From: Tetmemena sp. SeJ-2015 | Lineage: Eukaryota; Ciliophora; Spirotrichea; Sporadotrichida; Oxytrichidae | Direction of reading: 5' to 3' | Length of the DNA stretch: 64,000 nucleotides | Assembly: GCA_027382625.1 (NCBI GenBank) | Contig: JAJKFJ010022492.1 | Span: 62,001-126,000 of the forward strand | Part shown: piece after piece, positions 1 to 12,236 of the stretch | Layout of the letters: every line of letters begins with the position of its first letter | How positions within the stretch are numbered: position 1 is the stretch's first letter | The notes under the pieces: model-generated | What the model saw: the letters and a program-made list of their open reading frames with translations, nothing else | What the model was told of the DNA's origin: nothing | The model's database searches: none | Made by a program: the position numbers and the translations under genes

Positions 1-73
1 ATATTATAAGTGAATGAGATTTAAAAAGAGAAAGTTATGATTTGAATTTGATTTTATAAATTTATAATCTTCA

Positions 74-2815
74 ATGAAAGGATTTCAAACGACCACCCCT
101 GGTGTGGCCAACAGCCAGCAACGCCAGCAGAATTCAACTCTCCAAAACATGATAGCAGACTCTAAGAAACAAGCCACAAAGAACCTGAATCAAGTGGCCA
201 CTATGCCAAAGACTGTGAAAGAACTAGAGTAAATTACCGAGCAAAGGAAGAAAGAGGTACTAGGCAAGGTTTCCACTACTTCTTCTCAGCATCAAAGCAA
301 TCATTCTTATTTCCCTTTTAAGCAAAAACTAGCAGCTCGTTCAGCAGCAAATGGAAAAGAATGAATTGTTACTCTAGAAAGCAAAAGAGCTGTAGGATCG
401 ATTAGATTAGACTAATAAGAAGTTCACAGAGGCTCAGCAAAGAGTAGCACCTGCCAAGGACTCTCTCGCTAAAAGAGATCTTCAGAACTCAAAGATCTTA
501 AGAGTTGATATTTGAATAAGCAAGTAGTTAATGAGGAGTCTTCGTGATTATATAGAGTTAGATTTAATAATTTATTGGTCCAGGAATTAAATGAAAGTTT
601 TGTAAAGGGTACGAAAGGTGCTCACTCAGCAAACTAAACACAGTCAGATTACATAGTGTCGCTCAAGCGCTAATGTCTTTTAGAGGCAGTAATTGATAAA
701 TTCCACGTTCTCAAGAAACTTGTTGATGCTTTCCCAGTTTAGAAATTTCGGTAGCAGCAAAAATAAAGATAATCATGTAAGATCTAATGTAGCACACACA
801 TCTATATTTCTTCGGGAAATAAATTTTTTCTCTCCAAACCAATGATTCATTTTAGGATTAGGATCATAAAGGATTTACTGATAAACCATTTATCAATTTA
901 ATCTTTAAAATCATAAACTAAATCAGTTTGAGCATTCTAAGCCTCACACCTAGGATTCTCATGAGGATAAGAGGAAGTTAAATGCAGTTCAGTAGTTGAA
1001 ATCTTACCAAGAGGCTTTGAAATTTGCAACAGAGAACAATTACAAGGAGTCACTTGATAGATTGCATCAATGCTTAAAAGATATAGAAGACGTAGTTGGC
1101 ACTAAAGAGAGCATTTACCACTTGTATGTGCACTAGAGAATCGCATCACTCTACACTTTGATGTCTGACCCTGATGGCATTGAGCAGTCTTTCAAGAAAT
1201 GCGCAGAGATAGGAGACAAAGTGTATCCTCGTAATAAGGAGGACGCTCATCTTCGTTTCCTGTGGCACAACAACCTCTACAAGTTTTACATAGACACAGA
1301 TATTGATAAGGCAGTAGACTATGGCTCAGATTTGCTGGCTGACTATCAGCAAGTGCTGAACTCGCATGATCTCACTGACCTTAAGTTCTCTCATGCGGTA
1401 AGAATAAAGGAGTTGACGTTAATAGACAAGTTTGACTCTTCAAGGTATGGAGTTGGAGCAGGCGGAGAAGCTCTATGATGAAGCACTTGATTTTAAATTT
1501 GCATATCTCCGTATGTATATTTTTTTGAGACTACTCCTCCTGAGATGAAAGCCTACATCCTGAATAACAAGGGCATCAACCATTTCTACCAGTTTGTGGA
1601 TTTTTCGCAGAACATGGCCAAGGAGAAGGAGGGATTAAGTGACCCTGGCAAGCCAGAGATGATAGATGAAGTCATGGCCAAGGGCATGGATAAGATGCAA
1701 ATGCTTGTGAAGCATTTGGACGGCACGATATTCTCCCTCAAAGAATCGATACGAGTGCTCGAGAACTTCATTACACTTGAATCTCAATGTTATCATCCAT
1801 AAATTGTTGCTGTAAACTTCGACGAGAGGTATAAGAATTTAGAGTCAATTCACAGTGACACCGTTGCTTATCCTGAGGCTCACTAGCCAGAGCTGAAGAA
1901 AGTCACTTCGATCGAGAAGTTGAACGAGAAACTGTTCATCGACGAGTTCTTCCAACCTAAGACAGTGAGAGACTTCCTCCCCAAGGACTTCAAGCAGTAT
2001 GATGTCCGCAAGCACGCCCATAACGAGAAGTTCCTCACCAGTGTCATCATAACTATTAATCAATGACTGAATGACAGAATTAGTTTTAAAAATCACAAGA
2101 CCCGACTCTATTCTGCCAATCTAGAACTTGGGTGAGCTTGCTTATATCTTGTAGAGATACAAAGAGTCTTTCTCCTTCTTGGATATAGCACTGAAGCTGT
2201 ACAAGATGTTAGACACCGACAACTTGCTAAAGTACAAGTGCCTCTCGCTCCTGGGCTCATTGCTCGAATCCCAGGGAGACTCCCAATCCATGCGAAAGAT
2301 CATCTTTTTTATTAAATGCAGGTTTATATTGTTCACTTTAAAAGATAAACGAGACTATCTTCAGATCCCTCGAGGTAAGTTAAATAGTTCCATGTTATCC
2401 CTCTGTCTTACTTTGTATGTTCTTTAGAAGCACAACTGCTACGAGAAGGTGTTTGCGCTGAGGAACTACGGCTACATGTTAGCTAAGGAGAACGAGACCA
2501 GACTCGAAGGCTAGGATTATATCGAGCAAAGTGAAAAACTGGCTCACTATGGTCCAAATTAATACAGATTTTGGATTTGCTAAACTTAAATAAATAAGAG
2601 AAGCTTATTTGTCAACTTTTGAATAAATAAACTTAAAAAGTTTATAGGATTCGATACATTTAATAAAGTAAATATAAGATTTATCTTGTTGTCTTGAAAT
2701 ATAAAATCCATTCCAAGTTATTGTATAATACCCCTACTGGGCAGAACGCAAGATGAATCTGTTTGTGCCCGTCATGTCAGTTATTGAAGAGCACAAATTC
2801 ATGCAGGGCCAGTGA
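74..2815 (+). CDS. TPR / coiled-coil protein, interrupted by IESs
   Basis: Seen: the frame opens at ATG 74 and ends at TGA 2813-2815, reading TAA/TAG as Gln. The N-terminal third is Gln/Lys-rich coiled coil (around QQLVQQQMEKNELLL). From about 960 the protein becomes helical repeats of TPR type, such as LEQAEKLYDEALDFF and the stretch after ALKLYKMLDTDN. The tail is MSVIEEHKFMQGQ. At least six inserts with direct-repeat pointers (listed separately) and one GT-AG intron must be removed to get one frame. Frame changes near 480-580 and 770-930 were not resolved to particular pointers. Inference: a scaffold or assembly-type protein; I recognise no specific family. The next gene starts about 215 bp downstream on the same strand. 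Confidence is high that this is a real gene and moderate for the exact exon structure. Confidence 0.8.
264..321 (+). other. IES, pointer GCAA
   Basis: GCAA occurs at 264-267 and 322-325. Deleting 58 nt rejoins EVLGK to NQQLVQQQ in frame; unspliced, the upstream frame hits TGA at about 362. Confidence 0.65.
1429..1450 (+). other. IES, pointer AGTT
   Basis: AGTT occurs at 1429-1432 and 1451-1454. Removing 22 nt converts a frame that stops at 1476-1478 into LTLIDK-LEQAEKLYDEAL, a good TPR helix. Confidence 0.8.
1491..1519 (+). other. IES, pointer TTTT
   Basis: TTTT occurs at 1491-1494 and 1520-1523. Deleting 29 nt joins ALDF to FETTPPEMKAYILNN in frame. The exact breakpoint slides within the T run. 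Confidence 0.65.
2058..2090 (+). other. IES, pointer AATCA
   Basis: AATCA occurs at 2058-2062 and 2091-2095. The 33-nt insert carries an in-frame TGA; its removal gives SVIITINHKTRLYSANL. Confidence 0.8.
2132..2156 (+). other. Short intron or IES (25 nt)
   Basis: A GT...AG segment whose removal joins LELG to YKESFSFLD in frame. No convincing pointer pair gives the same join, so a very short intron is preferred, though an IES cannot be excluded. Confidence 0.45.
2295..2340 (+). other. IES, pointer AAAGAT
   Basis: AAAGAT occurs at 2295-2300 and 2341-2346, bracketing an AT-rich 46-nt unit. Removal gives SMRKINETIFRSLE, which then runs into a normal GT-AG intron. This was the first clear pointer pair recognised in the window. 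Confidence 0.88.
2375..2427 (+). other. Spliceosomal intron (53 nt)
   Basis: GTAAGT...TTTAG between FRSLE and KHNCYEKVF, phase 0, with a pyrimidine-rich tract before the acceptor. Confidence 0.8.
2560..2725 (+). other. IES, pointer TAATAC
   Basis: TAATAC occurs at 2560-2565 and 2726-2731. The 166-nt AT-rich insert hides the last coding block; removal joins LAHYGPNQY to PYWAERKMNLF and the stop at 2813-2815. Confidence 0.88.
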
Positions 2816-3029
2816 CCCTCCTTCCGAACAACGACACACAATTAATTTAAAAACCATTCTTGATTTATTTCTTCACCATCATCATAATGCAAATCAATTT
2901 AAATAAGAGGGTACTACGATTGATAACTACGAACAATCTCAAAAACATACTTACTTATGAATGAAGGAATTTCTTTTGTCCACATCATTTTTGAAGATTA
3001 TGGATTGAGAATATAATTATATACACAAA

Positions 3030-3752
3030 ATGAACGAGACCGATTTGAACATCACCACTGACGAAAATGGATTCTAAATTATCTCAATTCCTAGTAAGAT
3101 AGATGATGCACCCCTACTTTTTCAATCCACACGCATTATAATTTTCAAATTGTATAAAAACCAATCAGCTTTTGTAAACGCCCTCCATTATTACTCCTTC
3201 AAAATATCGAAGAGGAGCTGGAACAACAAATTTTCCAATTGATAGCTCGAATTTAAAAACCTTTCAAGATTATTTGCGAAAGATGCTGCTTTTATTATTC
3301 TGTTGGAGAAAGTAAATCTATGCTTATTTATATAGTTGTTGACTGTTAATTTTTCTGTAGTGCTGAAAGCGTTGGTAGAGGAAGTTATTCAGCTCCAGGA
3401 AGAAAATTACAAAAGAGAGCAGGAGGTGAGGGCTTTGGAACAGGAGAAGTAGGAGGAGGAAAGAAGAAGGAATGATGCTTTAATTGAATTGGAGGTAGAG
3501 AAGAAGTTGGAGGAACGCAGTGAACAGAGAATTAAGGAGATGCTTGAGCTGTTCAAATCGAGTGTAATCAGAAATTTAGAAGAGCAGGGGATTCCAAATT
3601 CGTCTCCTCATCACAAGCGCAACGGTAGCAGCAGTGTCGGAGGCAGCAACTAGAATTTGGCAACTGCTGCTTCTAGTAAAAGCAATTTTCAAAGTCCATT
3701 AGTAAGCAGTAACTTGGATCCTTCAGGCCTCAACTTTATAGGCAGAAAATGA
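3030..3752 (+). CDS. Small coiled-coil protein
   Basis: Seen: ATG at 3030 starts MNETDLNITTDENG, and TGA at 3750-3752 closes ...SGLNFIGRK. The middle is a strongly charged coiled coil (VIQLQEENYKREQEVRALEQ and following) and the C-terminus is Ser/Asn-rich. Between about 3110 and 3360 the frame changes twice. One insert holds an AT-rich block near 3130-3190. A second, around 3310-3360, looks like an intron (gtaaatc...ttctgtag). I could not fix the N-terminal pointer. No family is recognised. It lies between the TPR gene and the convergent RRP7-like gene, about 150 bp from the latter's stop. Confidence 0.6.
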
Positions 3753-3905
3753 TGAGTAGATAAACCGATTCCTTTCCATTAACTTTTTAACTTTTGATCA
3801 ATAACAGTCCATCAATGCAAAGAAAGGAATGTAAACTCTTTAATTAATTAAGGAATGTAGATGCTAATTAGGAAAGAGTGATGATCTATTATTACCTCTT
3901 GTCAC

Positions 3906-5381
3906 TCACTCTTCATCACTGTCCTCCATCTCACTTTCGCTCTCTTGAGGCCTAGACTTGGGTTTTGAACTCTACTTGGCTTGCTTCTCCTGCAACTTCT
4001 TTTGCTTCTGCTCCATCTTGGCTAACCTGCGTTTGTCTTCCTCAAAGCCCTTCCTTATCTCCTCCAGCTTCTGCTTCTTGTAGTCCTTAAGCTGGAACTT
4101 GTAGAAGTCCTTAAGTAGTGCCTCCTTCTTGCTCTTGGTTGAGGTATACTTCAGTCTCTGCATCGCACCAGTGTCAGAGTCTTCTCCCCCGTCCTCAGGC
4201 AGGTTTTCTTCCTAGTCTGAATCCAAATGGTTACCTTCGATGTCTGAGTCCTCCCCTAGGTTTCCCACTTTTATACCTCCGAGCTTCTTAACCTGCTGCT
4301 TGTAGATCTCCTTTGCCTCTTCCTGGGAAATGGCCAATACAGTGCTTATTCCATCACTACCCTTACCCTTGATTCCGTGACTATTCTCGTTGAGAGCTGC
4401 AGCTGTAACCATAGTGAAGCCTCCATCTTCCATTATAGCCTAGTGCTCCTAGTCTTGTTCCCTCTACTCTCTTTCCTCCTCATCTTCACTGTCACCATCT
4501 CCTCTACCTAGGAAGTTAGGATCCTTCAAGAATGGATTCTCACTGAACTTAACTCCCTTCTTCGTCAGTAGATTCACTTTGTTCTATAGCACTTTAAATT
4601 AAACCTTTAGCTTAGATTTAACTTTTGGGTTTTGGAGGAGCAAGGCAAGGTCTGAGGCGTTTTTATAGACTACTAGCGCGAAGTAGACTGTCCTTCGCTT
4701 GCGTTTATTATTAGCCTTATTTTTGTACTCACCCAGATGCACTTGCTTCACCTTACCTGCCATGCCAAAATACTTCTGAATAAATGATTCCTCTATGGCT
4801 CTAAACCAAAAATCGTAGTGAAAATAAGCTTAAGTCCTCTACTTTTGATTTATTGAAGTGGCAGACGTAGAGTGTTCTTTCCTCAGGAAGCTGGACAATC
4901 TGTGCTGATTCTTTAGCTTTATTAGTGTATCTCCTATAGTAATAGAACACACTCTTGTCCTTAGTAATCGGTATATTCAAGATTTTGTACTCTAGACTTG
5001 CCTCAGAATGAATAGCGTGAGCAGGAGGAGCTGGTGACTTGGCGCTTTTATTCTTGATAGCTTCTTGGATCTGCATTTAACTAAGGGCGGCTACACTCTC
5101 TGCTCTCCTCTCTTGTCTTAGTTTCTCACTCTGTTTGCTCTTAGCTCCGAACCTGTAATCTACATTGGAGCCTGGTGCATTAACTTGCTTGTTTTTAATT
5201 TGCTACTGCTCCTTTGCTGATGCCTTGCTCTCTACTAATCTCTACTGGAGCAATGCTTCCTTCTCAGCTCTAGCTGCTTTAATCTTCGCCTGCTCTTTTA
5301 ACTTATCTTGGAGTCTCTTTTTCCCAATAGACTGGTGCTCGCTACTGCTGCTGATGATTAATTTTACGATTTTGCTTTCAT
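3906..5381 (-). CDS. RRP7-like ribosomal RNA-processing protein
   Basis: Role from family knowledge: Rrp7/RRP7A acts in the nucleolus in early 40S subunit assembly. Seen: a Lys/Gln-rich N-terminus, then an RRM-like domain (RTLYVCHFN...FGMAGKVKQVHLGEY...YFALVVYKNASD), an acidic linker, the EDGGFTMV box resembling the family's DEDGFT motif, and the diagnostic C-terminal helix DFYKFQLKDYKKQK...IRKGFEEDKRRLAKM. Start ATG is at 5379-5381 and stop TGA at 3906-3908. A 46-nt IES with pointer TAGAGGA interrupts the RRM, and an 8-nt insert lies just after the start. Length of roughly 460 residues is longer than typical, through the N-terminal coiled segment. Confident of the family from the C-terminal block. 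Confidence 0.8.
4789..4834 (-). other. IES in the RRP7-like gene, pointer TCCTCTA
   Basis: TCCTCTA (+ strand) occurs at 4789-4795 and 4835-4841. Removing 46 nt rejoins CHFNKSKVEE to SFIQKYFGMAG across the RRM. Confidence 0.88.
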
Positions 5382-5706
5382 TTCTTTTGCAATTATCTAA
5401 TAACTCACAAATAATGGTTCCAATAAACAACAAAATACAAATTAGAATGCAAAATAAGATAAAGTTTAAGTGAAGATTATAAGAAAGAAGTGACAATATA
5501 TTATTGCAAGAATAAAAATTATAATTAAATAATAATTAAAACATTATAAAATAAATTTAGCCCAATTTAATAAAGCAATTCCCTAATTTTAAATCTTCAA
5601 AATCATGAAAATACATTTTAAATAAAGGAAATAATAATATAGAATATTCACCAAATATAAATCGTAAATCCTTAATAATTAGTAGCAACAACAGCAAATA
5701 TCACAG
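5382..5706. other. AT-rich intergenic DNA
   Basis: Non-coding, AT-rich spacer between the divergent RRP7-like gene and the AT-hook gene. Presumably holds both promoters. No telomere-like C4A4 repeat is visible. Confidence 0.5.
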
Positions 5707-8700
5707 ATGATACACCCCTAGGGAAATTCAAAAACCACTCTTAATAATTATTTAGCTAACCAGCCCACCTTCACTGCAAACCCTCACCTCACACATTCGC
5801 CAAATTACCGCCCAGACTCTCCCATGCAGAAGTACCAAGACTATACAAGCGACAGTAGAATCTTTTGCAGCCTTCCAAATTCAAGCAACGCACTGAGTCT
5901 GAGCTAGATACAGCCAACCAAGATTCAAATATCGAACTATCTAAAGTTCTTCACAAGATCTAATAATCAGACGAGCAAGAAAAAAGTAAGAACCAGTACA
6001 AACCCGGAGTAAGCAAAATTAGCAAGGTCGTTATGAAACAGTAGCAAGAGACTGAGTCTATCCCGAAGAAAAAATCTTATAATCAGAGATCAAGTCCAAT
6101 TCCTAGGCCAAGCCTTCATTGCAGGAACTATTTAGGAAATCCTAGTGCGAGCAATTAGACAGTGTCAGCAACATGGAAACTCCTGCCTCTAACTCTAATG
6201 GAAATAACCAGTAGAGATTCACAGCTGAGAGTTAGCAGAGTTTCGCGCTTCACAAGGCTTAAGAAGAGTCCTATGATAGTAATCCCATGGACGAGAGGCA
6301 AAGTTTGGGGCCTCATCTCAGCCTCCCATTTATAATGAAAGCCATAAACTGTCAACAAATCAGCAAGAGGGCGAAAGATTGAGCAACAACTCTCTTAACA
6401 ACCACAAAAATCCAAGTTCTTAACACTCCCGTTCCAATCTATCCCAATAATTGAAGGCTCAAGAAGAACTTCATCGAGTGCAAGAGCAAGAGCTCGCAGA
6501 GAGTGCTTTGCGAGATGTAGAAATCAAGTATGAGATGGTAATTGGAGATAGCTTTGTGGAAATAGGGTTCCAAATCTAGCCAAGAAAAGCAAGCAGAGAT
6601 AGAGGAGTGAGAAATAACTTTAAGAGCTACAACAACTTGACAAGATCCTTAAATTTAAAAGCTAGAGAGAGATAGCGATGAAGAAAGATAAAATTTGGAG
6701 GAGATGCACAAATAATAAGAAATAGAGAAAGTTGAAGAAAACACAAGACAAGTAGTAAGCAGAGCTTACTGAACCAAGCCAGGTGCAAGTAAAGAGAAAG
6801 AGAGGAAGACCTCCTAAGAATGCAAATAACACCAAGGCAGCAACAAAAATGAAGCTAACACTTCTAAATCGGCATCATAGAAGATTGCACAAAATGTTGG
6901 TAGCCACAAATCCCAGCATAGAAAGAGGAAGGGGTTCAAGATGAAGAAATGAAAGATGAATCAAATGCTTAACTAGAAATGGGATAAAACCTCGTAAAAA
7001 ACAAGGCATAAGTTTAGTAGGAAGTTAGTCTAGAGAAATTGAATGATTGGCAAGTTCAAAATCCATTAGAAAAAGAGGAGGCTGAGAGAGCCAGAATATT
7101 AAACGAGTAGATCGAGTAAGTACTTTCTTAATCCCAAAAGAAGAGAGGACGTAAAGCTAAGAGAAACTTAGATGACTCAAGCACTCCTATAAGAGAAAAT
7201 ATTAAGGTGAAAGAATTGAGCCAAACTAAAAAAAAAATAATAAATAGAAAAACAAAAGCAAAAATAAAAAATAAAATTTAAAAAAGAAATGAGATTGAAA
7301 ATAAAGGAAAACAATAGGATGATAAGAATCAATTGAAAAAGATGCTCGATAATCTCATGAATCAGGATTCTAAAGCGACTGTAAATGGTGTTTAGTAAAA
7401 CTAAAAAGAACTCGAGTAAGAAAGACGATTATCTGTTACGGAGGGAACGGATGTCTTAGTCGTTTAACTCTAGTAAGACTAGGATGAAGATGCAAGGATT
7501 TTTAATCAATAGTTTACCTAGTAGCAGAATAGCCCTCTGAAGAGAATACCTCTCTGCTTAAAGTACTTGCATTAGCTTTGCGAGAGAATAAAAAGGGAAG
7601 ATGAGGATGAGGAGCCTTCTCTCAACAGAAAGAAGGAGATAGTTTAATACCTGTGCGAAAGAGAGTAGAAATTATAGAAGGTCATTAAAATACTTCTAGC
7701 TGGACTTGAGAAGACCAAAAAAGAGGAGAATTTAGCTTCAGCTATCTAGTAATTAAACTACCTGCAGGAAGATCAAGTTATTCAAATGAAGAGCTATGCG
7801 AAGTAGATTAAAGTGAACGCTGATGTGAGTGTGTACTACGTGCGCAAACACAAGATCCTCTCAGACATGATTGCCTTTTCAGAGCAGGCTTTAAAACTAT
7901 GCTACAGGAGATTAAAGGACATGGGAAGATTGTCACAAGTATCAGTGGACTTATCTGAATAGTATGAGCACAACCTTCAAGAGTAAAATGCATCTGCTGA
8001 AGAAAATAAGGACGAAGTTTAGCCAAAGCATATTTAAAAACTCTCAAGTCAAGAGTTGGAAGAAGGCAAGTAGGCACAAGAAGAGGAGCCAAATGAGGTC
8101 ACGGAAGATTAAAAGAGAAAGCCTAAGCAACCGAAGCAGAAATAAGCAGCCAAGAAGAACAGGGAAGTAGCCAGACTTTAGACAGCTTCGAACCCTAATG
8201 TAGAAAATGAAAATTCAGAGGTGGAACCCAAAGAGGAGGAGGAGAGCGGATTGAAGAAGAGAAAACTCAGACCTAGAAATCTCAATTCCAAAGCCATGAA
8301 AATTGAAGAAGAAAGCTCCAGAGCAGTTAGAGATCGCAATTCTCTAAAATCTGATGATGACGATGATGAAAACTCTTAGGATCAGAATTAAGAAATGGAA
8401 AGCAAGGACTAAAGGAGATAGGATCAGTAAGTTTAAGAGCCTCTCTCTAAACGCAGAAATGAGCCACCTAAGTCAAAGCTAAAGAAGAATGTGAATTGTG
8501 AAGTCAAGATTGAAGATTAAGAAGATGAATCTCATTTGAGTTTGGAAGGGACTGATAAGTAGGAAGTTGAATAAGAGGAAGAGGAGTATAAGCAACCAGG
8601 GAGGAAAGATAAATCTCAAAAGAAGGAAAAACTTTGCAAATAGAAGCTGCAAGATAAGACTAAGAGAGCAAAGAAGATTATCAAGAATATGAAAGATGAA

Positions 8701-9256
8701 GATCTTGATGACTCTGGCAAAACATAGCAGCATTAACATTAGATTTTGCAATGTCAGGATGCTCAAGTTGATGCCTCAAGATTAGAAGAGCAAGAAGATA
8801 TTGACATGAGGAATGAGTATGCTAGCAGTGAGCAGCCTGAACTAGAAGTTTAGAGCAGTGTTGAATAATCTCAGAAGAATGAAAAGAGTTTGAAATAAGA
8901 TGTCTTGAATCCTGAAGAGGCACCAAATAAAGCCTCTAAGCAAAGACCTCGGGATTTAAAGTAAGCTCAGAAGATTGATTCAAAGCTTAATAAAAAAGTT
9001 GAGGAGTGAGAATTATTACAATCACAGCAATAGAGAAAATAAACTTTAGAAGCAGCAGAACTCTGATCAAGCAAAGAAGCAATCTAAGAGAAAGAACCAT
9101 GAGTTTAGGCTGACCTACATAACTTACGAGATCGATGATAAGGGGAATAAGATTCAAGAGTCTTAGGAGAAATAAGTTTATCAGACTAGCTTCGACAAGG
9201 AGAATCTTAACTTAATGCACAAGGCGACTGAAATATTGTATCAGCTCAGGTACTGA
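5707..9256 (+). CDS. AT-hook, Gln/Lys/Glu-rich nuclear protein 1
   Basis: Seen: ATG at 5707 starts MIHPQGNSKTTLNNYLANQ; TGA at 9254-9256 ends ...TEILYQLRY. Two AT-hook cores are visible, RKRGRPPK (about 6795-6818) and KRRGRKAKR (about 7137-7163). A helical block around 7560-7960 (LASAIQQLNYLQEDQ...KHKILSDMIAF...YRRLKDM) is followed by a long charged region. From about 7140 to 9009 the frame is open without interruption. At 9009 a +1 shift (GAG GAG T GAG) is needed to reach the last 80 codons. The 5' part has several unresolved frame changes. Inference: a DNA-binding chromatin protein of the tandem family that also includes the genes at 14, 20 and 25 kb. The helical block weakly recalls TFIIS-N/IBD-like domains, but this is not secure. 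Confidence 0.65.
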
Positions 9257-9566
9257 CTAAATTATGAGAATTTATCAATCATTAATTTATTAAACTATTT
9301 ATTTAGAATTAATTATCTTTTAATTAATTAAAAAAATTAAATTTAATATCTTTTATAGTAAAACTAAATATAATTTTATTCATTTGAAATCTATTAACAA
9401 AGTCAATTCATATGCAATAATTTTTATCATCCTTGGAATGGATTAAAATTTAAATATTCAAAAAACTTTAAGAATTGTTTAAATAAAAATATAAATTATT
9501 TATTGAATATAAACTTTAAAATCATCAAACTAGTGAGTTAAGTGCATCTTGAAGAGATAAAAGCAA
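9257..9566. other. AT-rich intergenic DNA
   Basis: About 310 bp of AT-rich sequence with no coding signal on either strand. Likely 3' end of one gene and promoter of the next. Confidence 0.5.
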
Positions 9567-12236
9567 ATGGAGAGCAGCAAAATATTGGACGGAGTGGAAG
9601 TAGAGTAAAGAGTAAGTAACCTGAGTTAAAATTAATAAGATAACCAATATAGAAGAGAGATTAACATGAGAGGAGAAGAAGAGCAGAATAATCATAGTGA
9701 TGACCCATATGAGATGAGCGACGTCTCCGATATATCTGAAGAAGACTAATTAAGGTCCCAAGTGAATCCATCTCAAAGCATTTCACAGAATGAAGACCAA
9801 CAGTAAGAGAGGAAAGACTCTTAGGAGGAAAATATCCAAGTTGAGTAACAGATTGACACTTCCTCAAGAGGTAATGGATCCGGAAGTTTGTCTTAAAGCT
9901 GGGCTGAATACCACGAAGATTTTAGTAATAGCTCTCTTGATAAAGAGAGAGTAAGCCACGGTGCAAATCATGATTAGTAAGATAATTTCTTGGGCCTCCC
10001 TATACCCCCATCCGATAATGAATCCTACCAATAATATCTCAATGGAGAGCTACTTCCACAAATTAATCTCGGCTAAGTTGAATCAGTTCTATAATAGAGA
10101 TAGTCAAGTGAACAAGAGAGCTAAAGGTAGCAAGAGTCAGAATAGAAATCCTCATCCTCCCTGCAATCTTTTAATAAGCCTACAAAGGAAGACCTCAAAG
10201 AAAATAATAAAGCTTCAGTAGTAGCAGTGAGAGGAATACTAGTTTCAAATTTAAAGAAAGCTAGATCAGATACTGAGAAAGATCAGAAATATAAAGAGCG
10301 AAGAATCACTTTTAATGATGATGTCTAGGTAAATTACTACGTGATAATAACCAACGAGGATGAAGACGGGGAAGAAGAAGATTCAATGAGTGATAGAGAG
10401 GAGGACTAAAATAATAATTCAGATCAAGAAAATTCTGAGAACGAGAAACAGATTCTAGAATAAGAGTCTAGATCTGAGTAAAGACCAAATAAGATTTCTG
10501 TTTCCTAATAAAATTCCTCTGATATAGAGTAATCTGATCAGCTCCACTTGTAAACTTTTGAAGATACCATTTATGATTAGCAAAGAGAGCTCCAAGAGGA
10601 TTAGCTAGTTGAAAATATTTAGTCTCTAAAAAAGTTTATAAAATGTAAAGTTAGAACCAAGGTAAGAACCAACAAGAAGTTTGCCTTTTACTCTTCTAAA
10701 TAGAAGCGTATCGTTGCAACACTTGAGTATTTTAAAAACATTTCTTTTAATACTAGCCACGTTAGGCCTCACAACTCTATTCTTGAGAAAATTGAGAAGA
10801 GACTGGCTAAGTTGCATAAATAGCTCCAGTGGAGTAAACTTTAATTATAAAGGTATGAATTTCTGCGATTCTTGGTCTCCGAGACTGAACTAGCTTGCAA
10901 AGCTGTTTTCAATTATAAACACAGACCTGATTCTATCTTTACCTCCTCGTCTGAAAGCAATTCTGAAGAACTAGATCTGAATTAGGATTAAACTGAAGTA
11001 GTAGTAGTGAAAGCAGAGAATCTAAAAGCAGATAGGAATAGTAGTAGTAGAGACAGTAGTAGTAGGAGCAAATATCCTAATAGTATGAGCTCAAAACGCT
11101 TGAAAGCTATTTAGGCTGTCAAGATGGAAGAAGAGTATCTGCAGCAGAAATAAAAGAGAAGGTGCTATGCATCTACTTCAAAGAGATAAGTTCAATCTAA
11201 ATAAGCTAGAAACGAGGAGGCCAAGTAGGAGGTAGCCAATATTAAAATAGAAAAATCAGTAATTAACTTATTAACCCCCACTAGGAGACTTTTAAAGGAG
11301 ACCAATTAAGAAGTTCAAAACATAAGTAAGCGTCTCTTGGATAAGAGTTAGTTTCAAATTAAAAGGAGGAGAAATTTAAAGACAGAGAGGAAAAGCGATG
11401 AAAAAGTACAAAAAGATATCAGAACAAGTAAAGAGGCTTTTGGAGGGAAATTAGAAGAACCCCGAGATTCTTCAAGACTTTCAAACCAGAGGAGCGTAAT
11501 TGGTGCAGGCACTGAAATCATTGAAGAAACAAAGATGGATTAAATGAACGAAATAAACGACGAATAAAATCAAGGTGAGGGGCCTATGTACGAGTAGGAT
11601 TAGGAAATGGGATACAATTAAGATCTCTCAGATTAGGATAATTAAATAGCTAATCAGGATTAACAGCCTCTGGATTACTCATAGCGTTTTCATTCAAGTA
11701 AACTCATACCAAACATTTTACTGAATGAAGAAATGCGTCCAAACTCTTCAGAGAGAAAAAGCAGTAAATCTTAAGAAGAGTTTTAACTTCAAAATGAAAA
11801 GCCCCAGGATATAGAGAGATTTGAGAGTTAAAATGGAGTTGGACTCTATAATAACTTCAACAACAACACCAGCTTTTTAAACAGCTTTTATCAACAAGAT
11901 ACGGAGGCTTTAAGCGACATAAGATCTGATGACATTGGCTCACTATGTAGGTCCTCTTATTAGCCTCAATCGCATTTCATAGGTCAATTGAAAGAAGAGA
12001 ACTTAAAGAAGATCGATGAAAAGATGAAGACTAAACCAAAGAGTAGATAGAAGGACTCTTCCGCAAATGAAGAGAACGGCGAGAATAATTAAATCACTCG
12101 TTTCAAGTTTGAGAGTGTGAAAAAAGGCCACAACTTAATGAAAGTCAAGTTTGAAATGGAGGGACCTGCTAATGAATGTGAAGAGTATAAACAGTAGATG
12201 ATGAAACTATGTGCATAATAGCTTGGCAGAAAATGA
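9567..12236 (+). CDS. Uninterrupted 889-residue Gln/Glu/Ser-rich protein
   Basis: Seen: ATG 9567 to TGA 12234-12236 is one open frame of 890 codons with dozens of TAA/TAG codons and not one TGA. No IES or intron is required; an in-frame GTAAGT...AATAAG stretch at about 9610-9637 could still be spliced. The protein is acidic and Gln-rich at the N-terminus. A more ordered, aromatic-containing block lies around 10,590-10,930 (KKFIKCKVRTKVRTNKKF, then RIVATLEYFKNISFN). It then has Ser/Arg-rich repeats and a globular-looking C-terminus (TRFKFESVKKGHNLMKVKFE). No AT-hook. Inference: a nuclear or scaffold protein related in style to its neighbours. This frame is the cleanest evidence for the genetic code used here. 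Confidence 0.8.

Noticed and set aside
7560..7970. LEDGF/IBD or TFIIS-N domain in AT-hook protein 1
   Set aside because: The pattern of hydrophobics is suggestive, but without a profile comparison the match is too weak to use as a call.
9003..9012. Programmed +1 ribosomal frameshift at GAG TGA G
   Set aside because: Possible in ciliates, but +1 signals known from Euplotes use other contexts, and several other tiny gaps here lack that motif. Minimal IES or sequence error is simpler.
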